This document shows, piece by piece, positions 34,780 through 44,122 of a stretch of 64,000 bases of DNA. The notes below the pieces were generated by a model. It was not told the origin of the DNA, did not search any database, and was given only the letters and a program-made list of their open reading frames with translations. The stretch is from Deltaproteobacteria bacterium. Lineage in GTDB: Bacteria; Myxococcota_A; Polyangia; Polyangiales; Polyangiaceae. The position numbers and the translations under genes were made by a program. The stretch covers positions 146,009 through 210,008 of the forward strand of contig JACRCQ010000016.1 of assembly GCA_016218915.1 (NCBI GenBank), written 5' to 3'. Position 1 is the stretch's first letter; every line of letters begins with the position of its first letter.

Positions 34780-36304
34780 AGTCGTCCTCGAACCCGAGGT
34801 AGTCCAGCGTGTTCTTGAATGCCAGGATGGTATTGATCAGCTTGTTCTGGGCATAGGACGGCGACAGCATCAGCAGCGCCTCGTCGCCTCCGGTGGGAAA
34901 CGCTGCCGGAGCAGCGGACGGCGCGCGAGCTGCGCGCTGGACCGGATTGGCGAGGAACTGGCTCGACGCGATCAGCACCACGCGCGTGTCCTTCGTGGAG
35001 CGCGCGGGCGCGTCGATTCCCATCTTGTCGCCGGATGGGAATGCGGAAGAGAGCCTTCCCGAAGCGACGGCAGCGAGGACGACCTGCTGCGGCGAAGCGG
35101 GCGCAGGCCAGGTCTGGGACGGGCGTAGATCCACGGTATCCGAGGTAGCGCGTTCAGCTTGTGCGCTGGAGCGCGCGAGCGCGCGAATCGACGCGCCGGG
35201 CTGACGCGCGGGCTTGAGCTCGATGGAAGACGCGAAAGGCAGTCCGAGGGTGTCGAGGCGGAAGAAGACCGGGTGCGACGGATCCAGCATGCGGGCGCCA
35301 CCGCCCTTGGCAGGATCCGAGGAGGCTTCGACGAAGCTGGGAAAGGCGACCGAGACGACCCCTCGGTGGGTGGAAGCCGTGACCCGCACAGGCTGAGCCG
35401 TGTCGATCACGACGTCGCGCCCCATCTCCATGCCATACCCGCCGAGCAGACGTTCGAGCCCATGGGTGGAGAGGGTCGCCTGCATCGTGGCGTCACCTGC
35501 CCTGACGTTGGCAGCCCCGGCGAACACGGCCAGGGGGTGACCCCGCATGACGAACCTGTCGATCCTTCGGAGCTCCTTTTCGGTAAGGTCCTTGCCGGGC
35601 TGGGTGACGATCAGACCGACCAGGGCGTCGTCGATCTCCTGCTCCCCTGCGCGCAGGTCCACGTCCACGAACTGGTAGTAGGGCACGTTCTGCGTGATCA
35701 CCGAGGCGATCGACACCTGCCCCGTGCTCATGAAGTTGCTCTCCGTGAGCTTGAGCTCGTCGTGGCCGGTGAGCACGCCGACCCTGAACACCCTTCCCTC
35801 GGCCTTGGCCCTGAGCTCGCGGAGCTTGCTGGTGATCCAGAATTCGAGACCCAGCGCGTTGTCCGGCGACAACGCAGCAATCAGATCCTTCTCCGCTCCG
35901 TACTTGAGGACAATGCCCATGTGGCCGGTCACGATCGTGGCGCTGTCGCCATCGGTCGGCTCGCCGAAGGACAGCTCGTTCAGCCCGCTCTGGATCGCGT
36001 CGTTCCTGGTTGCCGGGTCCTTGCTGTCGCGGATCCGGACGTGCACGTTGCCCTTGCCCGCAGCTTCGTAGCGACGGAGCAGTGCCTCCAAATCGATGAC
36101 AAAGCGATCGAGCGTGGGGGTGCCACGGAACACGAAGGCTTCGATGTCGAGCGATTGGGTGAGCGTGGAGGCGAGCCGGGTCGAAGCTGTGCACAGGGTG
36201 GGCGTGGAGCGGATGCGAGTCACCGCGAAGGCCGCTGCGATCAATGCAACAGCGGCCACGCCGAGCAGCCACTTCGCGCCAGCCCTGCCTGAGGCACCGC
36301 TCAT
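34739..36304 (-). CDS. GldG-like ABC-transporter auxiliary protein
   Basis: 521 residues starting at MSGASGRAGAKW, with one N-terminal helix (WLLGVAAVALIAAAFAVT), an extracytoplasmic domain of about 450 residues and a hydrophilic C-terminus. The DUF/GldG features DIEAFVFRGTPTLDRFVIDLEALLRRYE and RVFRVGVLTGHDEL are visible. GldG usually partners GldA/GldF in an ABC system for gliding or export; neither is present here. The start overlaps the stop of the upstream lipoprotein (ATGA). Confidence 0.7.
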   Translation of the reverse strand: MSGASGRAGAKWLLGVAAVALIAAAFAVTRIRSTPTLCTASTRLASTLTQSLDIEAFVFRGTPTLDRFVIDLEALLRRYEAAGKGNVHVRIRDSKDPATRNDAIQSGLNELSFGEPTDGDSATIVTGHMGIVLKYGAEKDLIAALSPDNALGLEFWITSKLRELRAKAEGRVFRVGVLTGHDELKLTESNFMSTGQVSIASVITQNVPYYQFVDVDLRAGEQEIDDALVGLIVTQPGKDLTEKELRRIDRFVMRGHPLAVFAGAANVRAGDATMQATLSTHGLERLLGGYGMEMGRDVVIDTAQPVRVTASTHRGVVSVAFPSFVEASSDPAKGGGARMLDPSHPVFFRLDTLGLPFASSIELKPARQPGASIRALARSSAQAERATSDTVDLRPSQTWPAPASPQQVVLAAVASGRLSSAFPSGDKMGIDAPARSTKDTRVVLIASSQFLANPVQRAARAPSAAPAAFPTGGDEALLMLSPSYAQNKLINTILAFKNTLDYLGFEDDFTECLPTGADAGR

Positions 36305-37068
36305 TGCATCACGCAGGTCTTGGCACCCGATCCCTTGAGCATGGGATCCTCCTTGCACTTGAGGCCGCCTGTGCAGTCGTTGTCGCTCTGACAGGTGTCG
36401 CACCCGGCATTGAGCGCACCATTGATGGGTGGCGCGACATGACACGTGCACCCCGAGCAGTTCAACGCGCAGTTCGTGGACAAGGGGCACGTGTCGCCCA
36501 TCGCGCAGTCGTCCAGCCAGGTGTCGTCGCAGAACTTCGCAGCAACATTCACCGGGCACGCGGGGTGGCCGCTGCAGGGACCTGTGCCGGCACTGCCACC
36601 CACGCCGCCTCCTGCGCCGGCTCCGCCCCAGCCGCTGGAGCCTCCCTGGCCGCTCGCACCTCCCCAGCCGCCCGAGCCGCCGACTCCGCCCGTGCCGGCA
36701 GCGCCGCCTGTCCCGCCATCCTGCGCCGGGGTGCACCCTGCCATGCTCGCAGGCGCGCACCCGGTCGCGTTGTCAGGGAACGCTACGCACTGCCAGTCCT
36801 GTGCGCACGGGCACGGCGTGCTGCAGACCCAGCTGCCGTCGATTCGCAGGCAGCGCCCTGTCTCGCAGTCGCTGATCGCGCTCGCGCACTGCGGCTGCCC
36901 GGTCACAAGCTGCAGGTCGCCCGGACAGGTTCCTGCCGAGTTGCCGGAGCCGCCGGTTGCAGAACCGCCGGCCCCTCCTGTTTCCGAGGAAGGATCGGTC
37001 TTGCCCGAGCAGGCAGCACCCACGAACGCCACACACGAAATGACAAGTAGGACCCAGCGAAAGCGCAT
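36301..37068 (-). CDS. Glycine-rich, cysteine-rich lipoprotein
   Basis: 255 residues from MRFRWVLLVISC; lipobox VGAACS. Two Cys-rich modules (CAQDWQCVAFPDN; CPLSTNCALNCSGCTC) are separated by a long Gly/Trp/Ser linker (GGSGGWGGASGQGGSSG). It overlaps the GldG-like gene start by 4 bases, so the pair is probably co-translated. Surface anchored; no family. Confidence 0.72.
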   Translation of the reverse strand: MRFRWVLLVISCVAFVGAACSGKTDPSSETGGAGGSATGGSGNSAGTCPGDLQLVTGQPQCASAISDCETGRCLRIDGSWVCSTPCPCAQDWQCVAFPDNATGCAPASMAGCTPAQDGGTGGAAGTGGVGGSGGWGGASGQGGSSGWGGAGAGGGVGGSAGTGPCSGHPACPVNVAAKFCDDTWLDDCAMGDTCPLSTNCALNCSGCTCHVAPPINGALNAGCDTCQSDNDCTGGLKCKEDPMLKGSGAKTCVMQ

Positions 37069-37354
37069 GACGCAATGATACGAGGAGCCGAGGCTGCGGG
37101 CCACCCCCAACCTGTGGACACAGGTCGGATCGGTCGATCAGCAGGGAAGGTGGGGAGGCGCAGGCTTCACAGGCGCTGCCATCGGGTGACGCCACGCACG
37201 TGTGACCAGCGACGACCAGGGAGCAGTCGTCACGCCTTGGGGCAGCTGTCCGACCGACGTCGGCGAACGCGCGGGGGGGGGCGCCGAATGCCCCCGTCGC
37301 GACCAGCGGCGTGCCTGGTGCGACGCCGATGAAGACGAACAAGCGACAGGTCAT
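37069..37354 (-). other. Region with a coding-like frame after UPF0114
   Basis: An ATG at 37354 overlaps the UPF0114 stop (ATGA) and opens a high-GC3 frame (MTCRLFVFIGVAPGTPLVAT..., then DDCSLVVAGHTCVASPDG and CEACASPP). After about 80 residues the bias fades and the frame runs into the lipoprotein gene. It may be a small or decayed Cys-containing gene; I do not assert it. Confidence 0.3.
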
Positions 37355-37953
37355 GGGTGTTGCGATGGCATGGGCGGCGGCCGCATCGAGCTTCCCGGTT
37401 GCCACTCCACGGGGCCGTGAGGTTCTTTCTTGTGACCGAGGTGGACGAGGAACAAGGCGAGGGAGACGAAGACGACGGCGATGCCGATGTAGACCAGGTC
37501 GAGCGGGCGCTCGTATTTCATGGCTACCGCGGCCTCGAACAGGCGCACGATCAAGATCATCAGGATCACCTTGCCCACAGCGCCCTTGAGATCGTCGAGG
37601 CTGTGGATCGCCAGCCAGTTGGGCCTCGATTCCGGCGTGCGGCTCGCAGGATCGATCTTGCTGATGAAGAGCTCGTAGGAGCCCATGGCGAAGATGAGCA
37701 ACACCGTGGCGAACAGGAAGGTATCGACGGAGGAGATCAGAATGACCGAGAGGTCCTCGTGCGGTGGGACGTCGTGCTGCGGCATGGGATGATGCACGAA
37801 GATCACCGCTGCCTGGTAGATCTGCAGGCCTCCGCGAAGAAACATCAGCACCGAAGACACGAGCGAGCCGACCACGGCGATGATGACGATGATCCTGGAG
37901 TTGAACAGGAAGGTCTCGAAGACGTGCTCGGACAGATCTTGAATGCGTTTCAT
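37351..37953 (-). CDS. UPF0114 (YqhA) membrane protein
   Basis: 200 residues, start at ATG 37953. Four hydrophobic helices and the family blocks FLFNSRIIVIIAVVGSLVSSV and DTFLFATVLLIFAMGSYELFISKID, LAIHSLDDLKGAVGKVILMILIV. Members are four-helix membrane proteins of unknown function found in many Gram-negative bacteria. Confidence 0.9.
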   Translation of the reverse strand: MKRIQDLSEHVFETFLFNSRIIVIIAVVGSLVSSVLMFLRGGLQIYQAAVIFVHHPMPQHDVPPHEDLSVILISSVDTFLFATVLLIFAMGSYELFISKIDPASRTPESRPNWLAIHSLDDLKGAVGKVILMILIVRLFEAAVAMKYERPLDLVYIGIAVVFVSLALFLVHLGHKKEPHGPVEWQPGSSMRPPPMPSQHP

Positions 37954-38065
37954 GCTGGCCTTGAGGGGAGGAGAGTTGGCAGCGCTTTCCTTCGAGCGGC
38001 GTATACCTGGGAACGCTTCCGGAACCAAGGGGCGGCTGCATCGGCGCGCGACGGACGGAGCGCCA

Positions 38066-40093
38066 CTACGGGATCGCGGGCGGCAGGATCACGTCGACAG
38101 GGGTGCTGGCGTCGCGCAGCCCCTGGGTCGTTCCGCACTGGCCTGTCGCGTTGTCACCGCGACACCGGACCCCGCCTTCGCCGTCGATTGCACACTGGTG
38201 CCCGTCTCCTGCCGCGATCTGCCTCATGCCATCGAAGATCGTACGGAACCTGCCCCCTTCTACGCAGCCGAAGGCGCCCGCCGCAGTCAGCCCGCACCGG
38301 AACGGGCCCACGAAGCTCACCATCGGGCTGGCGTCCACAATCGTTGCGTGCGGAATGCCGACCTCGAACTCTATCACCTTGCCCCCCGGCATCAGGGAGT
38401 CGCCAAAGTAGTCCAGGGAAACCGCGCCTTCGAGCTGACGATTCCGAACCGGCTTGCCGATCGCGCCGTCCGTCACATCCACGCTCATCACTGCGCCCTT
38501 GTCCGTCAATGCCACGAGGAACGTCTTCGGGGTCGTAAGGTATCCCGGCGCCCCGTGCGTCTTGGTGACGACTGTCCTGGGCAGCACTGCAATCCGCTGC
38601 ACGGTCCCCACGCTCGCGATCGGCGACACCTGCAGTGCGCCCAACGAATGAAGCATGCCGACGAGCACCTCGCCTGCAGGCCCGATGGCCCCGATCGAGC
38701 CCGAGCCGAAGTAGGGAAACGCGATGTCACGCACTCGATCCACGGCGGCCACGCGCTTCGGCGATCGCTCGTCCTCGGAGAAACAGGTCGCCTCTCCTGC
38801 GGCGTTGAATGCGCATACGCAGCAGCTGTTCGCGATGAGGCGATCGGTGCCGCCCAGCCCGGGGATCTTCCTGGGCTGTGCGTCCTTCGCCCCCCAGCAC
38901 AGCACGTCCCCGGCGGCAGAAACCCCGCACGTCGTGCGCGTTGCAGCCGCCACCGAGCGCATGACAGGGAGCCCCTGCACCACGGTCGGCTCCTGCACAT
39001 ACCGGGGATCAGGCTGCCCCAGAATCGCTACACGATTGTCTCCCCAGCATCGCACATTGCCTTTGTCGGTGAGCAGGCAGCCGGCGTAGGGCAGCAGCGC
39101 GAGCTGTCGTGCCTTCTCCTGCCGGGGGTCTGGAACCACGCCCTCGCTCATCGGCGGCATGCCGTCGTCGCCGAGCGAAGTCAGCCGCATGCACGCAACC
39201 CCTGCTTCCGACGCGATGCAGCCGAGCGGAAAGTCCTTCGCGCCATAGCCCTTGGTCTGCGTGCCCGCAACTGCAACTGCGCTTCCCTGACCCAGCCTCA
39301 TCGTTGCATTCTTGTGCGGGTCCATCAGGAAGCAGGTCACCTCACGGGCGGAGGTGCGCGCGCACGCCTCCTCCATCCCGACGACCAGCTCCACCACGTT
39401 CCGGAGCCCTGCAACGTAGTACGGCGCGTCCTTCGCGAGCGTTCCAAAGCAGGCAACGCGTCCGTCCTTGAGCAGCGCGCATCCGTGCGAAGGGCCAGCG
39501 CCTACGGACACGACGTCTTGCAGCCCTTTGACCTCGACGGGCCTGGGAGGCTTCTTTTCGCTGCGATGCCAGCACAAGACCCTTCCGTCGTCGCGCAGGG
39601 CGCAGCCGGTCACGCGGTTCTGCGACACGCTGCGCACGTTCTGCATGAAAAACGGATGGCTCGGGGCATTCAAGTCGCCGCTGTCCACAACCACCGCTGA
39701 GCCGTCTGCCCTGACGATCACAACCTCGTCGTCGATCGAGACATCGATCGCGTTCCGGATTCCCGGAACTCGTCGTGGCCTGCTTGCGTGCTGGCCGCCC
39801 CAGCAAGACACGCCGCCATCCTCGAGGACCGCGCAGGCCTGGACGCCCCAGTCGAGAACGGTCGAGGTCATGGCAATTCGTCTTGCGGGTGCGCTCCGCG
39901 GGAGCGCCAGAGGTTGGCCCGACGATTGGGGAGACGGGGCCGAGGACGAATCGATCGGCGCAGGAGCCGTTGTCATGGGCAAAGGACGCGAGGCAGGCGC
40001 TGGCTGCGGAGCTGAAGTGCAGGCGCACCATGCGCCGACGAGCGAGGCAAGCAAGACCGAGACTGGATGTGTCGGATGGAGGTTTCGGTGCAT
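38066..40093 (-). CDS. RCC1-repeat lipoprotein
   Basis: 675 residues; lipobox WCACTS followed by a Pro/Ala/Ser linker. From about residue 75 it is built of RCC1-type beta-propeller repeats, each with a C-x-L-x-D-G-x-V-x-C-W signature (QACAVLEDGGVSCWGGQ, GCALRDDGRVLCWHR, GCLLTDKGNVRCWGD). Secreted RCC1 proteins are common in myxobacteria and are thought to bind ligands. The C-terminal blade (QCAIDGEGGVRCRGDN) closes the propeller. It is about 90 bases downstream of the 40186-41496 lipoprotein gene. Confidence 0.9.
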   Translation of the reverse strand: MHRNLHPTHPVSVLLASLVGAWCACTSAPQPAPASRPLPMTTAPAPIDSSSAPSPQSSGQPLALPRSAPARRIAMTSTVLDWGVQACAVLEDGGVSCWGGQHASRPRRVPGIRNAIDVSIDDEVVIVRADGSAVVVDSGDLNAPSHPFFMQNVRSVSQNRVTGCALRDDGRVLCWHRSEKKPPRPVEVKGLQDVVSVGAGPSHGCALLKDGRVACFGTLAKDAPYYVAGLRNVVELVVGMEEACARTSAREVTCFLMDPHKNATMRLGQGSAVAVAGTQTKGYGAKDFPLGCIASEAGVACMRLTSLGDDGMPPMSEGVVPDPRQEKARQLALLPYAGCLLTDKGNVRCWGDNRVAILGQPDPRYVQEPTVVQGLPVMRSVAAATRTTCGVSAAGDVLCWGAKDAQPRKIPGLGGTDRLIANSCCVCAFNAAGEATCFSEDERSPKRVAAVDRVRDIAFPYFGSGSIGAIGPAGEVLVGMLHSLGALQVSPIASVGTVQRIAVLPRTVVTKTHGAPGYLTTPKTFLVALTDKGAVMSVDVTDGAIGKPVRNRQLEGAVSLDYFGDSLMPGGKVIEFEVGIPHATIVDASPMVSFVGPFRCGLTAAGAFGCVEGGRFRTIFDGMRQIAAGDGHQCAIDGEGGVRCRGDNATGQCGTTQGLRDASTPVDVILPPAIP

Positions 40094-40185
40094 GGCGACG
40101 CGAGGATTCTACCCTCGAATGGAAGCCGTCGCACCCTGAGGATCGCCGCAAGACCCGATCGGTCCCACACGCCGGCCATCAGCGG

Positions 40186-41496
40186 TCACTGCGAGCAGAT
40201 CAGCCGAGTCGCAAACACCTGGGTCAACGTCCCGGCCTTCTCCCCAGAAAACAGGAGCACCAACCCTGACTCGGTATTTGCCAGCTTCACCGTGCCGAGG
40301 AATTGTGCGGATGGAACCAACAGCGCATCGCCATCGATCGTGCCCGACGTGGTGACCGGGCGCGCACGCAGCGTGTGATAGGAGCCTGTCGCCCCCTTGC
40401 TCCACGCGACCATCGCACCCGAGCTGGTGGACGCAACATCGACGAATCCGACGTCGATTCCGTCGCCCTCTGCGACCGTGGTTTCAGCCCCTGTGGGATT
40501 CCCGTCCTTGTCCATCGGTATCAATCGCACGGCGTAGTCCGAGGCTGCTTGCGAGTACGCGAGCAGAGCCCCTGAGCCTGTCGCGGCGATGGACACTCTC
40601 GCGTTGCCGGACAGGCCACTCAGCTCCTTGGGAGCGTTCAGCGCCTCGCCTGCTTCGCTCAGCCGCATGGCCAGCGCGCTCGCATCCCCGTGCCGCCACA
40701 CAATGAGCATGCTGCCATCTTCGAAGTTCGCGCGCGTCAGCCCGTGATCCGCCGAGGTAGTACCGGGAATGACGTCCTGCTTGGAGGACAGCAGCGCTCC
40801 GGATGGGTCGAGCGATACAAAGCTCGCAGAGTCCAGCGAGAATGGCTGTGCAGCAAACGCGGTGAACCCAGCGGGCGTGGCCCGGAGCCACGCACACCAC
40901 GCGTCCGTAATCGACACCGGGCTTGACGGACTTCCGTCCCCGCTCAGCGCAGCGAATCTGCAACCGCCGCTCTCGTCCCACACGATCGCCCCGCGATGGC
41001 CGAGGCGACTGGACAAGCTGATGCCGGACAAGGACACGCCCTGAGGGTGCTTGAACGCGACCTGCGAAGGACCGAGGTTCTCGACGTCGCCGCTCACCCA
41101 ACGCACGCGCCACGTGGGGTCAGGGCTTGGATCGTTGTTGTTCATGGTGCCCACGAACACGCCATCTCCCTCCACGGCCATGCCGGTCAGCTGCGAGTCT
41201 CCCTCCGGCGAAGTGAGCGCCACCGGGGGTTTGGACCAGACCGACCAGTGGTTGCACGGAGGCGCTGCGTCAGCATCCGGGGCCACGGGCGCGTCAGCAT
41301 CGCTGGTCGCATCGATCAAGGACGGGGCGTCCGGCCCAGCCTCGGAGGGGGGCGCAGTCTCGGCGGAGGCGTCCCCGGGGATCTCGGAATCGTTAGCGAT
41401 GCCGCCAAGCGGAGTGCGGGCACCGCAATCGCAAACTGCAACCCAGCAGAGGGCCGAGACCCCTGCCACCATGGATTTGGGAGTCCGTAGGAGCAT
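40186..41496 (-). CDS. Hypothetical lipoprotein
   Basis: 436 residues; signal MVAGVSALCWVAVCDC with lipobox VCDC. An Asp/Ala/Pro linker is followed by beta-rich sequence with loose repeats (SGISLSSRLGHRGAIVWDESG, ANFEDGSMLIVWRHGD, ASTSSGAMVAWSKGA) that resembles a propeller built of about seven blades. No family assigned. It lies upstream of the RCC1 gene in the same direction. Confidence 0.65.
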   Translation of the reverse strand: MLLRTPKSMVAGVSALCWVAVCDCGARTPLGGIANDSEIPGDASAETAPPSEAGPDAPSLIDATSDADAPVAPDADAAPPCNHWSVWSKPPVALTSPEGDSQLTGMAVEGDGVFVGTMNNNDPSPDPTWRVRWVSGDVENLGPSQVAFKHPQGVSLSGISLSSRLGHRGAIVWDESGGCRFAALSGDGSPSSPVSITDAWCAWLRATPAGFTAFAAQPFSLDSASFVSLDPSGALLSSKQDVIPGTTSADHGLTRANFEDGSMLIVWRHGDASALAMRLSEAGEALNAPKELSGLSGNARVSIAATGSGALLAYSQAASDYAVRLIPMDKDGNPTGAETTVAEGDGIDVGFVDVASTSSGAMVAWSKGATGSYHTLRARPVTTSGTIDGDALLVPSAQFLGTVKLANTESGLVLLFSGEKAGTLTQVFATRLICSQ

Positions 41497-41586
41497 GGTA
41501 CCTATTGCCCAAGGTACTCCATCCAGGGAGAGGCTGGTGGCCAGACGGTAGCGTCGGTCCGTGCGTTCAACGACGACGATGGTGTT

Positions 41587-42360
41587 CTACTGGCAGGCTT
41601 CCAGCGCGCCTGCGTCCGGTGTGCGAGGCGTCCATCCGAGCACGGGCGCAGGATCGATCTGCCTGTGGTCCTTCATCGTGCGCAAGGTCACGTGAAGATG
41701 CGACTCCGGGGAAGGCGAGCACATGCCGCGCGCATTGCCAGAGCATCCGACGCGCCCGATCGTTGCCCCTGCTGCAACGTCACGCTCCGCGCCCATCACC
41801 AGCGAAGGCGTGTCGTCGATCAGGTGCGCGTAGATCAGCTCGAGCTCCTCGCCCGGCTCGCAGGTGCCTGAAGCAGAGGGGACGGATCGGTGAAACCTGA
41901 GGCGGGCGAACAGCCCCCAACCGCCCACGTCGCGGGCGTAGGAGAGCTTGCCCGCGATCGCACTCCTGACAGGTGTGCCCGTGGGCGAAGCGAGATCGTA
42001 GCCTCGATGCTGCTTGCCGTGCGGTCGAACCGGGCCGAAGTGGCTCCAATCCGGGCAGTAGCGATAATGTCCTGGATGGACCCCTCGATAGGCGATGCGC
42101 CACACGAGCTGCCCTTCGAACGGCTCGAGAAGCGTGTCGTGACAGGCCGGGGTCGTGCGCGGCTCCGGGGCAGCGGCCGAGGTCGAGGGCGCGGCTGCAG
42201 CCGGGGATGATGCGATCGCTGTGGGGTGGGTCGTGGGATGCGCAGCGGAGTGCGCGCCCCGCGGCTGAGCCACCACGTGCCCTGGATGATGCGCAGCTTG
42301 CGCCGTCACGCATGAAAGCGTGAGGAATAGCAGTCCCGCTGTGGCGCGTTGGAGGTGCAT
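41587..42360 (-). CDS. M23-family metallopeptidase, secreted
   Basis: 257 residues with a signal peptide (LLFLTLSCVTAQA). The peptidase domain has the zinc ligands in HRGYDLAS (HxxxD) and SHLHVTL (HxH), the LytM/M23 signature. Cys pairs (CEPGEE, CSGNARGMC) probably bond. It cuts peptidoglycan cross-bridges. It is divergent from the L,D-transpeptidase gene at 42518, so two wall enzymes flank one promoter region (157 bases). Confidence 0.9.
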   Translation of the reverse strand: MHLQRATAGLLFLTLSCVTAQAAHHPGHVVAQPRGAHSAAHPTTHPTAIASSPAAAAPSTSAAAPEPRTTPACHDTLLEPFEGQLVWRIAYRGVHPGHYRYCPDWSHFGPVRPHGKQHRGYDLASPTGTPVRSAIAGKLSYARDVGGWGLFARLRFHRSVPSASGTCEPGEELELIYAHLIDDTPSLVMGAERDVAAGATIGRVGCSGNARGMCSPSPESHLHVTLRTMKDHRQIDPAPVLGWTPRTPDAGALEACQ

Positions 42361-42517
42361 CCTGGGGCAGGATCGCGATCTCCAGGCAAAAGTACAAGTA
42401 ATCGACAACAGATGCCCCCTCCTTGCCCTCCGACCCTTGCGCAGCGCGCTTTTCTGCAAGCTGCAGGCCGCGTCCCTACGGATCCAAGATCCCCGTTGTG
42501 CTAGACAGGCACCCCTG

Positions 42518-44122
42518 ATGACCCGAACGTGCAGCCACCGATCGAGCCCAGGAGCTCCAGGCTCCGCGGTCCGGGTCGGCGTGCTGTGCGCGCTGCTGGC
42601 AGGGGCATCGTGCCGCTCACATCCGCCCCCAGGCGACGGCCCTGCACCGTCGGGCGGGCCTGAAGCAGCGGCGTCCGTGTCCGCGGTCCCCTCGGGCTCC
42701 GCTGCGGCGTCAGCCTCTGCATCATCGGAAGCTCCGTGCGCTGGCTCGTCGAGTGCCTGCGGACCGGCTCCAGGCGCGCCTCCCTCAGGGCCCTGGGGAG
42801 ACAAGCTGCTCTACAGCACTGCGATCGAGACCTGGGTGCGCGCCGTGGCGTCGAGCGGGGGACGCGTGCTCGGCTACCTGAGAGTCGGGGGATCGGTCCG
42901 AAGGAGCGACGGGCCTGTGAGCACCGAAGGGTGCAAGGGGGGGTGGTTCGCGATAGAGCCGCGCGGGTTCGTGTGCGCGAACGACGCAGCCACGCTCGAG
43001 AGCGAAGCGAACATGGTGGCGCTTGCCCAGCCGTTGCCCGCCCGAGGCGAGCCGTTGCCGTTCGCCTATGCGAAGGTCAAGTCACCTGCGCCGCACTACT
43101 ACACGAAGATCCCGTCGCGCGAAGACATGCGCAAGGTCGAAGGGGGCGAGGCTGTGGCTCGGATCGAGCGCGCGATCCCGGACCCGAACCTGGACCTGAT
43201 CGGTCCCGCGATCGAGGTTCCGCCGCTGCTGGCGCAAGGGGGGCGCATCCCGCGGCCCATCGGGACAGCGCCGCGTCTGCGCTTCTGGGTGCACACCGGA
43301 CGCGCGGATCCAGGTACCCGGGTCGCCATTCTCTCGCACTTCATCGCGGAAAAGCGGCACTACGTCATCACCTCGCAGCTCGACCTGGTGCCGCTCGATC
43401 GGCTGACGATCGTCAAGCCGAGCGCTTTTCACGGCATCGAGCTCAAGGAAGGGCAGGGTTTGCCCGTGGGGTTCGTGCGGGGCAAGGCAGCCACCGGCTA
43501 CAAGGCCGACGACAAGGGAAACCTGACGCAGGCGGTGGCTTTGGGCCCCAAGCAGGCCATGGCCCTCACAGGCCAGGAGCGCAAGGAAAAGGGGGGTACG
43601 CTGCTGGAGACCTCGGATGGCGTGTGGGTTCCATCCACTGCGCTGATCCTGCTCGACGCGCGCAAGAACATACCGAGCTTCGTCAAGAGCGACGACATGC
43701 GCTGGATCGACATCGACATCCGATCGCAATCGCTGGTTGCCTGGCAGGGAAAGAAGCCGGTGTACGCAACGCTCGTGTCCACGGGCACGGGCTTTCTCGG
43801 GGATCCGGAGACCACGCATGCCACGCCGCGCGGCGTGTTCACCATCTTCTCCAAGCACGTGAGCACGAAGATGTCAGGCGACGAGCTCGGTGCGGAGTAC
43901 CAGATCGACGATGTGCCGTACGTGCAGTACTTCCACAAGTCGTACGCGCTCCACGGGGCGTTCTGGCACGACAGCTTCGGGCAGATCCACAGCCACGGCT
44001 GCGTGAACCTCGCGCCTGCGGACGCGGCGTGGATCTTCGAGTTCACTTCGCCCGAGCTTCCCAAAGGCTGGCACGGGGCCCATGCGGCGTCCGGTGGAAC
44101 GACCGTCTTCATCCATGAGTGA
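42518..44122 (+). CDS. L,D-transpeptidase (YkuD) lipoprotein
   Basis: 534 residues from ATG 42518; lipobox AGASC. After a Pro/Ser/Ala linker and a domain of about 300 residues, the C-terminal YkuD domain carries the catalytic motif HSHGCVNL with a Cys nucleophile. Such enzymes cross-link peptidoglycan or attach proteins to it. It uses a start that gives a signal; the longer frame to 42320 has none. The MFS gene overlaps its last 8 bases. Confidence 0.88.
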   Translation: MTRTCSHRSSPGAPGSAVRVGVLCALLAGASCRSHPPPGDGPAPSGGPEAAASVSAVPSGSAAASASASSEAPCAGSSSACGPAPGAPPSGPWGDKLLYSTAIETWVRAVASSGGRVLGYLRVGGSVRRSDGPVSTEGCKGGWFAIEPRGFVCANDAATLESEANMVALAQPLPARGEPLPFAYAKVKSPAPHYYTKIPSREDMRKVEGGEAVARIERAIPDPNLDLIGPAIEVPPLLAQGGRIPRPIGTAPRLRFWVHTGRADPGTRVAILSHFIAEKRHYVITSQLDLVPLDRLTIVKPSAFHGIELKEGQGLPVGFVRGKAATGYKADDKGNLTQAVALGPKQAMALTGQERKEKGGTLLETSDGVWVPSTALILLDARKNIPSFVKSDDMRWIDIDIRSQSLVAWQGKKPVYATLVSTGTGFLGDPETTHATPRGVFTIFSKHVSTKMSGDELGAEYQIDDVPYVQYFHKSYALHGAFWHDSFGQIHSHGCVNLAPADAAWIFEFTSPELPKGWHGAHAASGGTTVFIHE

